From a virus: a stretch of 49,298 bases of DNA. Position 1 is the first letter of the stretch. Each line of letters begins with the position of its first letter. The notes under the pieces are model-generated. The model searched no databases and had not been told where the DNA came from. It was given only the letters and a program-made list of their open reading frames with translations. This document shows, one piece after another, positions 1-6,844 of this stretch. Both the position numbers and the translations under genes were made by a program. Location of the stretch: positions 1 through 49,298 of IMG/VR virus record IMGVR_UViG_3300031256_000002; one strand, written 5' to 3'.

Positions 1-80
1 CATATATTATCATCGAGAAATTCTCTGATTATCAGAAATGAAGAAATTAAACTAAGCCAGATAAAAATTATTATTGTCAT
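1..80 (-). other. 5' part of the junction-spanning small membrane-protein gene (duplicate copy)
   Basis: The first 26 or so codons of the 58-residue reading frame annotated in full at 49075-49251 recur here because of the terminal repeat. The ATG at 80 overlaps the TGA of the gene at 77-217, the ATGA arrangement typical of this block. The frame runs off the window end at position 1. Confidence 0.7.
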
Positions 81-127
81 GTTTTTTCCTTTCTTTCATG
101 TAATTTTGCAATAACCTTCATTGCTGA
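1..127. repeat. terminal direct repeat, left copy
   Basis: The first 127 bases are repeated exactly at 49172-49298. The left copy holds the 3' part of one small leftward gene and most of the start of another, both of which read continuously if the two window ends are joined. The genome unit is therefore 49171 bp. A length of exactly 127 also equals a common maximum assembler k-mer, so this is more likely an assembly overlap of a circular or circularly permuted genome than a biological terminal repeat. That last point is inference. Confidence 0.95.
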
Positions 128-217
128 ATTTAGAGCAGTTGATTTTACTTTGCTTGCTTGATTTGCAAGTCTTAATTGTCTGCGTATCTTTCGGATATAA
201 CGGTCCTTTTTGTTCAT
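77..217 (-). CDS. small basic protein, unknown function
   Basis: This 46-residue frame starts at ATG 217, preceded by AAGGA about nine bases upstream, and ends in a TGA that overlaps the next ATG. It is strongly basic (many Lys and Arg in the first 20 residues) and predicted mostly helical. Nothing in it identifies a function. It sits at the downstream end of the early small-gene cluster, just before the assembly junction. A nucleic-acid binding role would fit the charge, but that is speculation. Confidence 0.55.
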   Translation of the reverse strand: MNKKDRYIRKIRRQLRLANQASKVKSTALNSAMKVIAKLHERKEKT

Positions 218-228
218 TTTAGTTTTCC

Positions 229-411
229 TTAAAGCTTAAAAAAATTCCGAATAGCTTTTTTCCTACGATCAAGGTATATAGAAATATCTGATATCTCCAA
301 TGAATCAAGGATATCTTCTATTGATATTTCAATAACCTTATTATTTAGGTCTTCTGTTACATATAACTTATCTTTTACTCGATGGTCTTTTATTATTCTA
401 AGTTCCTTCAT
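229..411 (-). CDS. small hypothetical early protein
   Basis: A 60-residue frame with ATG at 411 preceded by AAGGGA. It is a mixed-charge protein with an IEISIEDILDSLEISDISIYL stretch (given here only as alternating Ile, acidic and Ser residues) and a basic RRKKAIRNFF tail. No family is recognised. It is in tandem with same-strand genes on both sides, spaced by about 12-16 bp, consistent with co-transcription in the leftward block. Confidence 0.55.
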   Translation of the reverse strand: MKELRIIKDHRVKDKLYVTEDLNNKVIEISIEDILDSLEISDISIYLDRRKKAIRNFFKL

Positions 412-426
412 TCGTTTGTCCCTTCT

Positions 427-618
427 TTATGTGTTAGGTACAAAATCTTTACATTGATTTTTTTTCATAGCTGGCATTCTTGGATCATAGAGAGTACAAA
501 CTATGCAATATTTTCCTAAAATATTTCTAAAGAAGTCTTCCAGAGGTAGCATTTGATTTTCTCTATTATAAACAAAGAAAAGACATTTGAAACATAATGA
601 TTTTTTAACTTCCTTCAT
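427..618 (-). CDS. small Cys-pair protein, probable metal binder
   Basis: 63 residues starting at ATG 618, immediately after the stop of the upstream gene, with AAGGAGG inside that gene's end. Two CxxC pairs (CFKC near residue 9 and CIVC near residue 38) plus a late Cys near 56 suggest a small zinc-stabilised fold. Function is unknown. It belongs to the genome-wide set of tiny Cys-rich early proteins. Confidence 0.6.
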   Translation of the reverse strand: MKEVKKSLCFKCLFFVYNRENQMLPLEDFFRNILGKYCIVCTLYDPRMPAMKKNQCKDFVPNT

Positions 619-1107
619 TTAGTCCTCCTTCAACATCTCAAATCTAACATCACAATCAGCGTAGTCTGTGTCTGGTTCCCAGAAATGATAAAAACAATCA
701 CACTCTGGATCTTGGCTGTTACAGCGGATTTCAAGACCGTCGAGAACACGTCCGACAAACTCTTGATCTGAACCAGAGATTTCATAAACATCCTGATAAT
801 GCAATGAATCGTATGTACAAATCCGCTTGCAACCTTTCCATAGGTCTATCTCTGCACTATAGATTATCTTTCCGGATTCGATTTTGTAACTATCACGTTC
901 CGGATCTTCCCAGGAACAGCGCAAATTCAAAACTTTCGAGACTTGCTCTGGTTCTGGCAAAGTCAAACACGGATAAGTGCTCCAAATTCTGACATAGTTG
1001 AAACAGCTTAGATTCAATGTCTGCCATGATAATTCCGGAAATACTTTGCTTAGTATGTTTTCAATTTCAATTAAAGCTATTGCTGGGATTTGGTTTGGAC
1101 ATTTCAT
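619..1107 (-). CDS. hypothetical early protein, acidic
   Basis: 162 residues, ATG at 1107 preceded by a purine-rich AAAGGAG site. The protein is acidic, with several Cys and aromatic residues and a C-terminal YHFWEPDTDYADCDVRFE region. No family or catalytic motif is recognised. It is separated by 14 bp from the upstream gene and abuts the downstream one. Confidence 0.6.
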   Translation of the reverse strand: MKCPNQIPAIALIEIENILSKVFPELSWQTLNLSCFNYVRIWSTYPCLTLPEPEQVSKVLNLRCSWEDPERDSYKIESGKIIYSAEIDLWKGCKRICTYDSLHYQDVYEISGSDQEFVGRVLDGLEIRCNSQDPECDCFYHFWEPDTDYADCDVRFEMLKED

Positions 1108-1121
1108 TTATTTACTCTCCT

Positions 1122-1577
1122 TTAGCGTTCAGAAAAGCCTTTTGTTATCGCTTGCACAATAGCTTCTCCAATGTAATCTGCGTTTGCGTTTAATTCTTTT
1201 GCATAATCTCGGTTTTTGATAGCTTGCAGCACAAGTCCGTCAATAAGATGTTTGTATTTTTCAACTGCTTTTTTTACTTCGAGATATGCTACAGAGTCTT
1301 CTAAACCCCATGCATTTTTTTTGCGGAATAAACTATATGATGATGGATCTTTGATTATATCTTTAACTGATATTTGAATCATATGAATATCTTCTGCTGT
1401 AAGAGCACTATTTAATAACTTTTCAGCAGCTGCATAAGCCATGTTAGACAATACTCGTTCTTTATGATTGTCGTTTCCGGAACCTCTAAGAGTTTCTTTG
1501 ATGTATTCTATACAGAGTTCTTTTTTTTCTTCTTCTGATACATAATCATCAATGTTTATTTCAATTGTTTGGTTCAT
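1122..1577 (-). CDS. hypothetical early protein, helical
   Basis: 151 residues, ATG at 1577 with AAAGGAGGG upstream. The sequence is predicted to be largely helical, with charged repeats and no Cys pair of the type seen in neighbouring genes. The middle contains AVEKYKHLIDGLVLQAIKNR, typical of amphipathic helices. No family recognised. It is in tandem with neighbours at 14-15 bp spacing. Confidence 0.6.
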   Translation of the reverse strand: MNQTIEINIDDYVSEEEKKELCIEYIKETLRGSGNDNHKERVLSNMAYAAAEKLLNSALTAEDIHMIQISVKDIIKDPSSYSLFRKKNAWGLEDSVAYLEVKKAVEKYKHLIDGLVLQAIKNRDYAKELNANADYIGEAIVQAITKGFSER

Positions 1578-1591
1578 TTATTTACCCTCCT

Positions 1592-1858
1592 TTAAAGTTT
1601 GTCAAATTGATTTTGTAAACAATTTAATTCGTAAGTTAAAACTTCAATTACGCTATGCCGCAATTGCCGAACAAACCTTACATCATCAGTAAGTGTTGCT
1701 CTGACAGAACCATTACCGTATACAATTTCGATCCAGCAATCTTGACAATTGCCGCTGTTTGAGTTGAAATAACTAGTATTTAACTCTTTAAGCTGATCTG
1801 TAAGTTTTACGATGTTAGTTCTTAATTTTTCAATTTCTTTAAATCTTTCTTCTGTCAT
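1592..1858 (-). CDS. hypothetical early protein with N-terminal coiled coil
   Basis: 88 residues from ATG 1858, chosen because GGAG lies upstream at proper distance; a longer frame to 1996 would run over the next gene and lacks a site. Residues 1-30 form a likely coiled coil (KEIEKLRTNIVKLTDQLKEL). The middle has a CQDCW pair and a WIEIVYGNGSVRATLTDDVR segment that could be a small beta unit. Function unknown. Confidence 0.55.
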   Translation of the reverse strand: MTEERFKEIEKLRTNIVKLTDQLKELNTSYFNSNSGNCQDCWIEIVYGNGSVRATLTDDVRFVRQLRHSVIEVLTYELNCLQNQFDKL

Positions 1859-1862
1859 GATT

Positions 1863-2324
1863 TTAGTTCTCCTTCTGATCAACACGAAAACCACATGGGC
1901 ATATAGATTGAATATTATATACCAATCCACCACATCCAGGACATGTACCATAAGCCATTTCAATAGAATCAACATCAGTTTCTTCAACAACCCCATGAGC
2001 CGGTTCGTTATCGATTATCTCAAAGTTAACATCAAGCACGTTATAACAAGCATCAAAAAATTCATCAAGTGATGAACTGGATGCTATTTCTCGTGTATAA
2101 GCCATCATTTGATATTTGATTATTTTTGCAATTTGAGTTAACTTTTCGCGTTCAACCCCATCGGTGAGATTTGCAAGCTGAATCAATTCTGGAGTTTGTT
2201 TGTGTTCTGGATATGATGCGTCGAAAAAATTTTCTACCGTATCATAATCATGTCGGTTTTCTATCTGTTCTTCGAGGTTTTTTTCAAGATCCTTAAACTC
2301 TTGTTTGTTAATTTTAATTGTCAT
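1863..2324 (-). CDS. hypothetical protein with C-terminal zinc ribbon
   Basis: 153 residues. The start at 2324 follows AAGGGAG by six bases; an upstream in-frame ATG at 2354 would overlap the previous gene and has no site. The C terminus carries CPGCGG, then CPCG about a dozen residues later, the pattern of a zinc ribbon. The rest is acidic and helical. It may bind a protein or nucleic-acid partner; no family is recognised. Confidence 0.6.
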   Translation of the reverse strand: MTIKINKQEFKDLEKNLEEQIENRHDYDTVENFFDASYPEHKQTPELIQLANLTDGVEREKLTQIAKIIKYQMMAYTREIASSSSLDEFFDACYNVLDVNFEIIDNEPAHGVVEETDVDSIEMAYGTCPGCGGLVYNIQSICPCGFRVDQKEN

Positions 2325-2335
2325 TTGTTTCTCCC

Positions 2336-2578
2336 TTATCTTGATTTTTTCCAACCCTTATTTTTCATGGGATGTTTTGTTGATTTTCCGGTCTTTCGAG
2401 TCAAGACCGGATTATATTTTGCAGTCGATACACCTACAAACAATAACCTTTCCATGTAGTCAGCTTGCTTGTCAGCGAAAAACTGTTTTATGTTTCTAAA
2501 TACTACGCCCTGTCCGCGATCATAACGATTAAAATTCAACCAGAACCCATCGGAAATTATAGACCATATGTCGTACAT
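2336..2578 (-). CDS. small basic hypothetical protein
   Basis: 80 residues from ATG 2578, which overlaps the stop of the upstream gene (TAATG) and follows AAAGGAAT. The C-terminal third is rich in Lys and Arg (TRKTGKSTKHPMKNKGWKKS), suggesting nucleic-acid contact. No family recognised. Confidence 0.55.
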   Translation of the reverse strand: MYDIWSIISDGFWLNFNRYDRGQGVVFRNIKQFFADKQADYMERLLFVGVSTAKYNPVLTRKTGKSTKHPMKNKGWKKSR

Positions 2579-2772
2579 TATTCCTTTCCTTTCTCTGCTC
2601 TTTTATTCCATTTCTTAGCCATTCTATCGCTTACAATCCAGGTTTTTGATCCTCTGTTTATTTCAAAAATTATACAATCATCCTTGTGCATTATAAAATA
2701 ATCACCATCCCAAAATTCCGGTTTAACCCCACAAAACGGGCATGATTTAATTTGTTTGATTTTAACTGACAT
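2578..2772 (-). CDS. Lar-like zinc-ribbon protein
   Basis: 64 residues starting at ATG 2772 behind AAAGGAG. Near the N terminus it has SCPFCGVKPEF, followed by YFIMHKDDC and a Trp-rich tail with KKWNKR. This layout (CPFCG, then a second Cys, then a W near the end) resembles the small Lar family of restriction-alleviation proteins found in many phages. Only the resemblance is visible; an anti-restriction role is inferred from the family. Confidence 0.55.
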   Translation of the reverse strand: MSVKIKQIKSCPFCGVKPEFWDGDYFIMHKDDCIIFEINRGSKTWIVSDRMAKKWNKRAEKGKE

Positions 2773-3077
2773 TTTTTATTCTCCTTTGTTGTATCAGATT
2801 CCTGAGATATAATCTTGTTGATTATGTTCTCAGCTGCGTTATGTCCATTATCTCTATTGTAGAGACGCGTATCTAATTCGGTCTCTTTGCTTAGATCAAT
2901 TTTCATAACTCTGCCCTTTACATAATCGAAATATGTCTGACCAGAATCTAACATCGATTGTGCTTCTTTTGTAGACATATCACCCGAGATAAAATGAATA
3001 AACCCCATTCCCTGTACTTTGGCATTATTATATAACGCCGATAAAATTTTTGCTTTGCTAATTCCTTTTATGTTCAT
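2691..3077 (-). CDS. conserved-type phage early protein with run-on C terminus
   Basis: 128 residues from ATG 3077. The first 95 residues (INGKG-like start, GMGFIHF, QTYFDYVKGRVMK, LYNRDNGHNAAENII) resemble a small phage protein family of unknown function that I have seen with the FDYLKGRVMKVDL motif. The last 27 or so residues run across the ribosome binding site and start of the next gene, overlapping it by about 80 bp in another frame. They look like an extension after loss of an original stop. Confidence 0.6.
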   Translation of the reverse strand: MNIKGISKAKILSALYNNAKVQGMGFIHFISGDMSTKEAQSMLDSGQTYFDYVKGRVMKIDLSKETELDTRLYNRDNGHNAAENIINKIISQESDTTKENKKCQLKSNKLNHARFVGLNRNFGMVIIL

Positions 3078-3092
3078 GTTTATTTTCCTTTC

Positions 3093-3332
3093 TTACTCAT
3101 TGAGATTTATTTCAACCAATAGTTCTTCTATAACCATTTTAGGCAGTTTTATTTCCCGTTCGTATAATCGTCCACAATTATCACATATCCATAAATCCCT
3201 ATGGCCATAAATACCATTTTCAAGAGTTAGTATTTGTGCTGAATGAAACCAATCTCCACCACATGAACAATGGTGGAGATTCATTACTGAATTTTTCTCA
3301 AACCGTAAATTTGCTTTGTCGTTATTTGACAT
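3093..3332 (-). CDS. small zinc-ribbon protein
   Basis: 79 residues, ATG at 3332. It has HHCSCGGDW near residue 20 and WICDNCGR near residue 48, two Cys pairs spaced as in a zinc ribbon. The tail is acidic and helical. It lies in tandem with same-strand neighbours. Function unknown. Confidence 0.6.
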   Translation of the reverse strand: MSNNDKANLRFEKNSVMNLHHCSCGGDWFHSAQILTLENGIYGHRDLWICDNCGRLYEREIKLPKMVIEELLVEINLNE

Positions 3333-3350
3333 ATTTTGCTCTCCTTACCC

Positions 3351-3566
3351 TTAACCCTGGGTGCTAGGTAATCTTCTCCAGTATAATACTTTTTGCCCAA
3401 TCCAATCATAGCTATGTTCCTTTGAGAAAAACAAAGAATGATATGGAAACAAGCGACGTGCTCTTCTTATTTCTTGAATATGATAAAGCTTTACTTCTAC
3501 AACTTCATGTAGCGGAGGTAATTCTTTATTCACATGTATCCATTTATTGCGCGAGTGCTTCTTCAT
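3351..3566 (-). CDS. DUF551-like small protein
   Basis: 71 residues from ATG 3566; a longer frame to 3629 would lie inside the upstream gene. The pattern WIHVNKELPP near the N terminus, then EVKLYH, then VLYWRRLP at the C terminus matches the small DUF551 phage proteins (W-I-V, LP, final W-LP). Its start overlaps the upstream gene by 23 bp and the AGAGAGG site is close. Function of the family is unknown to me. Confidence 0.55.
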   Translation of the reverse strand: MKKHSRNKWIHVNKELPPLHEVVEVKLYHIQEIRRARRLFPYHSLFFSKEHSYDWIGQKVLYWRRLPSTQG

Positions 3567-3723
3567 ACGCCTCTCTTGCTTCGGATTCGTTGTCAAAATA
3601 ATCAATATACTCATCAAAATTATTGCCACTGGTTTTTGTATCGCTTAGTTTGATAGGTACTTGATTTATATACGCTTTTGTTTTACCAGAATCAAAAAAT
3701 TGTGTTATTACTTGCCATGCCAT
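3544..3723 (-). CDS. small hypothetical protein
   Basis: 59 residues starting ATG at 3723 with AAGGAG upstream (AAGGAGAGTAAAATTATG). It begins MAWQVITQFFDSGKTKAY and ends in an acidic helix with EAREAYEEALAQ. It overlaps the downstream DUF551-like gene by 23 bp. No family recognised. Confidence 0.6.
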   Translation of the reverse strand: MAWQVITQFFDSGKTKAYINQVPIKLSDTKTSGNNFDEYIDYFDNESEAREAYEEALAQ

Positions 3724-3758
3724 AATTTTACTCTCCTTATTTCTCGAAACCTCATCAG

Positions 3759-3806
3759 TGATGGCAACACCATCAGAATAGCAGAGAGAAACTTTACTCT
3801 GCTATT
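3759..3806 (-). other. two tandem hairpins between early genes
   Basis: On the minus strand an AATAGCAGAG/CTCTGCTATT stem (3777-3786 with 3797-3806, 10 perfect pairs, 10-nt loop) is followed by a TGATGG/CCATCA stem (3759-3775, 5-nt loop). Neither is followed by a clear U-tract in the leftward direction. They lie between the gene ending at 3833 and the one starting at 3723. They may be an RNA processing or attenuation site rather than a terminator. Confidence 0.5.
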
Positions 3807-3832
3807 TTCGGTTTGGTTAGTTAGCTGCAAAT

Positions 3833-4282
3833 CTAAAATGATTTTAAATCTCGTTTTTTGCAGTTTTCTTGTTTGAAAGTACGCAAGATGATGTTATTGT
3901 CTTGGCAGTAACTCCAAAGTGCAGGTTTGGCATCAATTGGAATCTCTTCTTCTTGTTTCAGTAATACCAATGCCATATCTTTGTAATGATCTCCATACCC
4001 GTATTGGTATGCCATTTTGTATTCTCTTTCTGATTTCATGCCAAAATTGACAGTCACAACACCGGCAAAATACGAATTCCCGTTGGCCTTGTCAAACCAT
4101 TCTTTTACGTTAACATCGATGGTTTTGATTTTTGGTTTTTTACTCATTTGTTTTGTTCCTTTATATTTGTTATCATGTTGTTTTCCTAACCATTCAACAT
4201 AACAATCTTCACAAACTGTTTCATTTTCGTTTTCTCTGTAATATGAATCTTTTGTTTCTTCGTGACATTGTTCACATTTCAT
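3833..4282 (-). CDS. Cys-pair domain fused to a phage early-protein domain
   Basis: 149 residues. Residues 1-45 hold CEQCHEE and CEDCYVEW, a small zinc-binding-like unit. From residue 46 a second unit begins (KTIDVNVKEWFDKANGNSYF, then YQYGYGDHYKDMA), a pattern I associate with stand-alone small phage proteins. An AAAGGAAC site seven bases before the internal ATG at 4147 suggests the second unit can also be translated alone. So the gene is either a fusion or encodes two nested products. Confidence 0.6.
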   Translation of the reverse strand: MKCEQCHEETKDSYYRENENETVCEDCYVEWLGKQHDNKYKGTKQMSKKPKIKTIDVNVKEWFDKANGNSYFAGVVTVNFGMKSEREYKMAYQYGYGDHYKDMALVLLKQEEEIPIDAKPALWSYCQDNNIILRTFKQENCKKRDLKSF

Positions 4283-4330
4283 ATATTATCTCCTTGTTAT
4301 TCGTTTTAGCCACTAAACCCCATAAAGAGT

Positions 4331-4624
4331 CTAGTAATTTTGTATAATAAAACCTTCGCTTCCAGGTATTGGAATTACAATTGTATGATTGTTCAGATCA
4401 CCCATGGTTTCGATGTCGGTATAGTTTTGCTGCAGTTCTTCAAGATTGTTGTATTCAGTGTACGTACAACACAACGCAATAACATCGAGAGTTATTTCTT
4501 CTTCTGCCTCAAACTCGTCGAGATAATCAAAAAGTGCTCTCAACCCATCGGGAGAGAAATTTTCCAACCTGTCGTAGTCTGAAAATGCTTTTACAAATTC
4601 AATATAATTTACATCTTGTTTCAT
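4331..4624 (-). CDS. acidic hypothetical early protein
   Basis: 97 residues, ATG at 4624 preceded by AAGGAG. The segment FSPDGLRALFDYLDEFEAEE followed by ITLDVIALCCTYTEY is a pattern seen in small phage early proteins of unknown function (often FSYEGLEALYDYLEE...DVIAICCEFTEY). Acidity would suit a DNA-mimic or antirestriction role, but the sequence does not show that. Confidence 0.6.
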   Translation of the reverse strand: MKQDVNYIEFVKAFSDYDRLENFSPDGLRALFDYLDEFEAEEEITLDVIALCCTYTEYNNLEELQQNYTDIETMGDLNNHTIVIPIPGSEGFIIQNY

Positions 4625-4645
4625 TTTGTTTTACTCCTTATTTGG

Positions 4646-4828
4646 TTATATTTCATACCCGTATCTAACGAGTAAGATTGCTTTTTCAATATCTGATAAA
4701 TCTATACCATTAACAGAACTATACATTAACATATTTTTTGCTGCATTCTTCACCCGCATTGATTTCCAGTTATTGTTCACATCTGTCATGGATACATTGT
4801 ATTTGTTTAAGACATCAGATATTGTCAT
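4646..4828 (-). CDS. small hypothetical protein
   Basis: 60 residues from ATG 4828 with AGGAG upstream. Helical, with no Cys pair or membrane segment. The upstream leader contains the GC-rich structured element at 4863-4912, so translation of this gene could be influenced by it. Confidence 0.5.
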   Translation of the reverse strand: MTISDVLNKYNVSMTDVNNNWKSMRVKNAAKNMLMYSSVNGIDLSDIEKAILLVRYGYEI

Positions 4829-4862
4829 GTTTTATTTACTCCTAAACCTTGAATTTATTTTG

Positions 4863-4912
4863 CCTTCCGGCTAAAGCCGGTCGGGGAGTTGAACCCCGGG
4901 ACCGTTCCGGCT
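4863..4912 (-). other. GC-rich structured element resembling a tRNA acceptor plus T-arm minihelix
   Basis: On the minus strand, AGCCGG (4907-4912) can pair with CCGGCT (4875-4880), and between them sits a CGGGG/CCCCG stem with loop TTCAACT (4882-4898). That loop fits the tRNA T-loop consensus TTCRANN closed by a G-C pair, and the T-arm is one base from the acceptor-like strand. D and anticodon arms are absent; only eight bases link the parts. A second AGCCGG (4867-4872) can pair with the same CCGGCT instead. The element stands out as GC-rich in an AT-rich region. Confidence 0.5.
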
Positions 4913-4916
4913 ATTT

Positions 4917-5072
4917 TTAATTGTTCGCAATAAGATCCGTTGTCTGTTGCTGCATATCGCATACATCCGATTCAAGTAACTCTACGGTGTTTTTCAACAA
5001 CTTTACTGCATGTATTGCTGCGTTGAGTCTGTCTTGTAGTTGTTGTAGTTTGGTTTGATCGTTTTTGGTCAT
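4917..5072 (-). CDS. small coiled-coil protein
   Basis: 51 residues from ATG 5072, whose ATGA overlaps the TGA of the upstream gene. The sequence is one amphipathic helix rich in Gln, Leu and Lys (QLQDRLNAAIHAVKLLKNT), a likely coiled coil. No family recognised. Confidence 0.6.
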   Translation of the reverse strand: MTKNDQTKLQQLQDRLNAAIHAVKLLKNTVELLESDVCDMQQQTTDLIANN

Positions 5073-5314
5073 TTCAAATCTCCTGTTTTGTATGTCCAGA
5101 TTGAATGTAGTATATTGTCAATTACAACAATCCCTTTGAATGTCTTTAGTTTGACCATTTTTTGCAACTTCACCAACTCTATAGCCATATTGCTATGCGG
5201 TATATATATAGCTGAAGAAGAAAATTCTATTTTTCCACCAACAACAAAGACTACAGAAAGAATATCCTTCTTAACTTGGCTGGTGTCTTTTAGATTATTG
5301 AGTGTTATGGTCAT
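5069..5314 (-). CDS. small hypothetical protein
   Basis: 81 residues, ATG at 5314 overlapping the upstream stop by four bases; its own stop overlaps the next start. It looks like a small beta-rich protein with VVFVVGGKIEF and a FKGIVVIDNI segment. Function unknown. The four-base overlaps from here to 7257 imply translational coupling. Confidence 0.6.
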   Translation of the reverse strand: MTITLNNLKDTSQVKKDILSVVFVVGGKIEFSSSAIYIPHSNMAIELVKLQKMVKLKTFKGIVVIDNILHSIWTYKTGDLK

Positions 5315-5628
5315 TTTGTTGCCTCCTCGAGTGGTTTTCTTACATAAACAGGCGCGTCAATATAGTCGTACAGTAATTTAGGTACCAATAAACCGTTTTT
5401 TACGCCTTCAAACTCTACCCAATAGAAAGTCTTAGGTGTTTTTAATTTTCTATACTCAAGGCATACCTTTTTATTGCTATACTCTTGAATACTTATTCCT
5501 TTTAGTTTTGGTGTATGAGTTTTCAAGTACCTCTCCCATGTATTTAATAATCCATTGATATTTGATAGCCTTGTAAGTATCTTGTTTAATTTTGCTTTGT
5601 TCATAGTTGATATGGTTGGTCTGCTCAT
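5311..5628 (-). CDS. small basic hypothetical protein
   Basis: 105 residues, ATG at 5628 overlapping the upstream stop. A basic N-terminal helical half is followed by FYWVEFEGVKNGLLVPKLL, perhaps a short beta segment. GGGG-A purine site lies before the start. No family recognised. Confidence 0.6.
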   Translation of the reverse strand: MSRPTISTMNKAKLNKILTRLSNINGLLNTWERYLKTHTPKLKGISIQEYSNKKVCLEYRKLKTPKTFYWVEFEGVKNGLLVPKLLYDYIDAPVYVRKPLEEATK

Positions 5629-5858
5629 TCTATCCCCTTTCGTGCGTTATATGCACTTGTTGTGATGATTTGAAATTGCTCACTTGATATGATATAGTTG
5701 TGAGCTGCAATTATTGCACACTGTTTTAAGTTATAGTAGTTTACAGTGTGTTTTTTCCTGGTCGCTGATTTAATGCATATTGCATACGACAGCAACAACG
5801 ATTCAATACAAAACTCTTTGGGTTTGGTTAGAAACAATTCTCTTTGTTGTTGAGTCAT
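5625..5858 (-). CDS. small helical hypothetical protein
   Basis: 77 residues starting at ATG 5858, one base from the upstream stop; its stop overlaps the next ATG. It is helical with an Ala and Tyr-rich centre (QCAIIAAHNYIISSEQF) and resembles no family I can name. Part of the tightly coupled early cluster. Confidence 0.55.
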   Translation of the reverse strand: MTQQQRELFLTKPKEFCIESLLLSYAICIKSATRKKHTVNYYNLKQCAIIAAHNYIISSEQFQIITTSAYNARKGIE

Positions 5859-5859
5859 T

Positions 5860-6399
5860 TCACTTTATCTCCGACATTATTAAGATTTTATAAGTATCGT
5901 TCTCAAATAACCATGCATGATTCCCACCGAGAGTAACAGTATATACACCATCAGGAATGTTTTTATAATACTCTGGACTTATGCATAACGGAGGATCTCG
6001 AAATTTGTTCTCGTCATAAAAATCTCTGCGGATTATTTCTGAAACTAGCATTGCAAATGATCTAAAAGACTTTGTTTTTTTATGATCAAGAATTTTTATA
6101 TCAGCTGCTTCTCTCTGCATTTCAAAAAGTTTATATGTACTTGCTGGAAATAAACCTGCACTTGAATCGTCATGCAGTAGAGCAAATTCATTTTTTGCTG
6201 TTTTGTTTGGTTGATAGTCTTTGTATTTGTAGTCTCCTAGTGGTAGTATTACTGCAATCAGTTGTTTTCCGTTTGTTGCTATAGCATGAGGAATATTGTT
6301 GATTTCTTGTACGTTAACATATCGAAAACAGTCTCTGTTAGGATCTTTACTTTTGAATGTTTGTAAAGCTTCATAGGCTTGTTTGGTTATTTTTATCAT
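5860..6399 (-). CDS. hypothetical early protein, possibly sliding-clamp-like fold
   Basis: 179 residues, ATG at 6399 overlapping the previous stop. Features are KITKQAYEALQTF at the start, AIATNGKQLIAVILP near residue 40, and IPDGVYTVTLGGNHAWLFE near the end. The 'AT(N/D)G+.L' element and 'DG.Y.V' ending are weakly reminiscent of phage clamp-domain proteins, but no motif is decisive. It is the longest gene of the first early cluster. Structure prediction would settle the fold. Confidence 0.55.
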   Translation of the reverse strand: MIKITKQAYEALQTFKSKDPNRDCFRYVNVQEINNIPHAIATNGKQLIAVILPLGDYKYKDYQPNKTAKNEFALLHDDSSAGLFPASTYKLFEMQREAADIKILDHKKTKSFRSFAMLVSEIIRRDFYDENKFRDPPLCISPEYYKNIPDGVYTVTLGGNHAWLFENDTYKILIMSEIK

Positions 6400-6602
6400 T
6401 CTGTTGCCTCCGTTGACGAAAACAATACACCCTGTTTGTAGTATTTTATTGCTAAGGGTAATATTATATCTGACCCGAATCTGTTTTCCATAGCGCTTGT
6501 AATGTTTTCGATTGTTACATTTGCGTTTGTAATGTTTTTAAGCTTCAAGATTCTTTGTATGTGCTGTAATGGTGTCATTGCACAAAATTGTTTTTGTGTC
6601 AT
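6396..6602 (-). CDS. small hypothetical protein
   Basis: 68 residues, ATG at 6602, overlapping both neighbours by four bases. N-terminal helix (QFCAMTPLQHIQRILKLKN) then an acidic centre. No family recognised. Confidence 0.55.
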   Translation of the reverse strand: MTQKQFCAMTPLQHIQRILKLKNITNANVTIENITSAMENRFGSDIILPLAIKYYKQGVLFSSTEATE

Positions 6603-6844
6603 TTTGTTACCTCCGATACGATATCAAATTTGCTCTTGATTCGTTTTACTATTTGTTTTATTTCACTTAGGTTTTTAGCGGCATACATGGAATTAGAAGC
6701 TTTTCCAGTAAACCAATACATCCAACCGCCGTTTAAAGGATTTTTACCATACGAAAAAGCGGCTTGTTTGTTATTGTATATGTACACCAGATTAAATTGT
6801 TTGTCTAACAGTTGGTGTTTTTTCACAATCAGGTTATTGCTCAT
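6599..6844 (-). CDS. small basic hypothetical protein
   Basis: 81 residues, ATG at 6844, four-base overlaps with both neighbours. Basic, with a YNNKQAAFSYGKNPLNGGWM segment of possible beta hairpin character and a Lys-rich C-terminal helix. No family recognised. Confidence 0.55.
   Translation of the reverse strand: MSNNLIVKKHQLLDKQFNLVYIYNNKQAAFSYGKNPLNGGWMYWFTGKASNSMYAAKNLSEIKQIVKRIKSKFDIVSEVTK

Noticed and set aside
4863-4912. Complete tRNA gene
   Set aside because: Only acceptor-like and T-arm-like parts exist; there is no room for D and anticodon arms.
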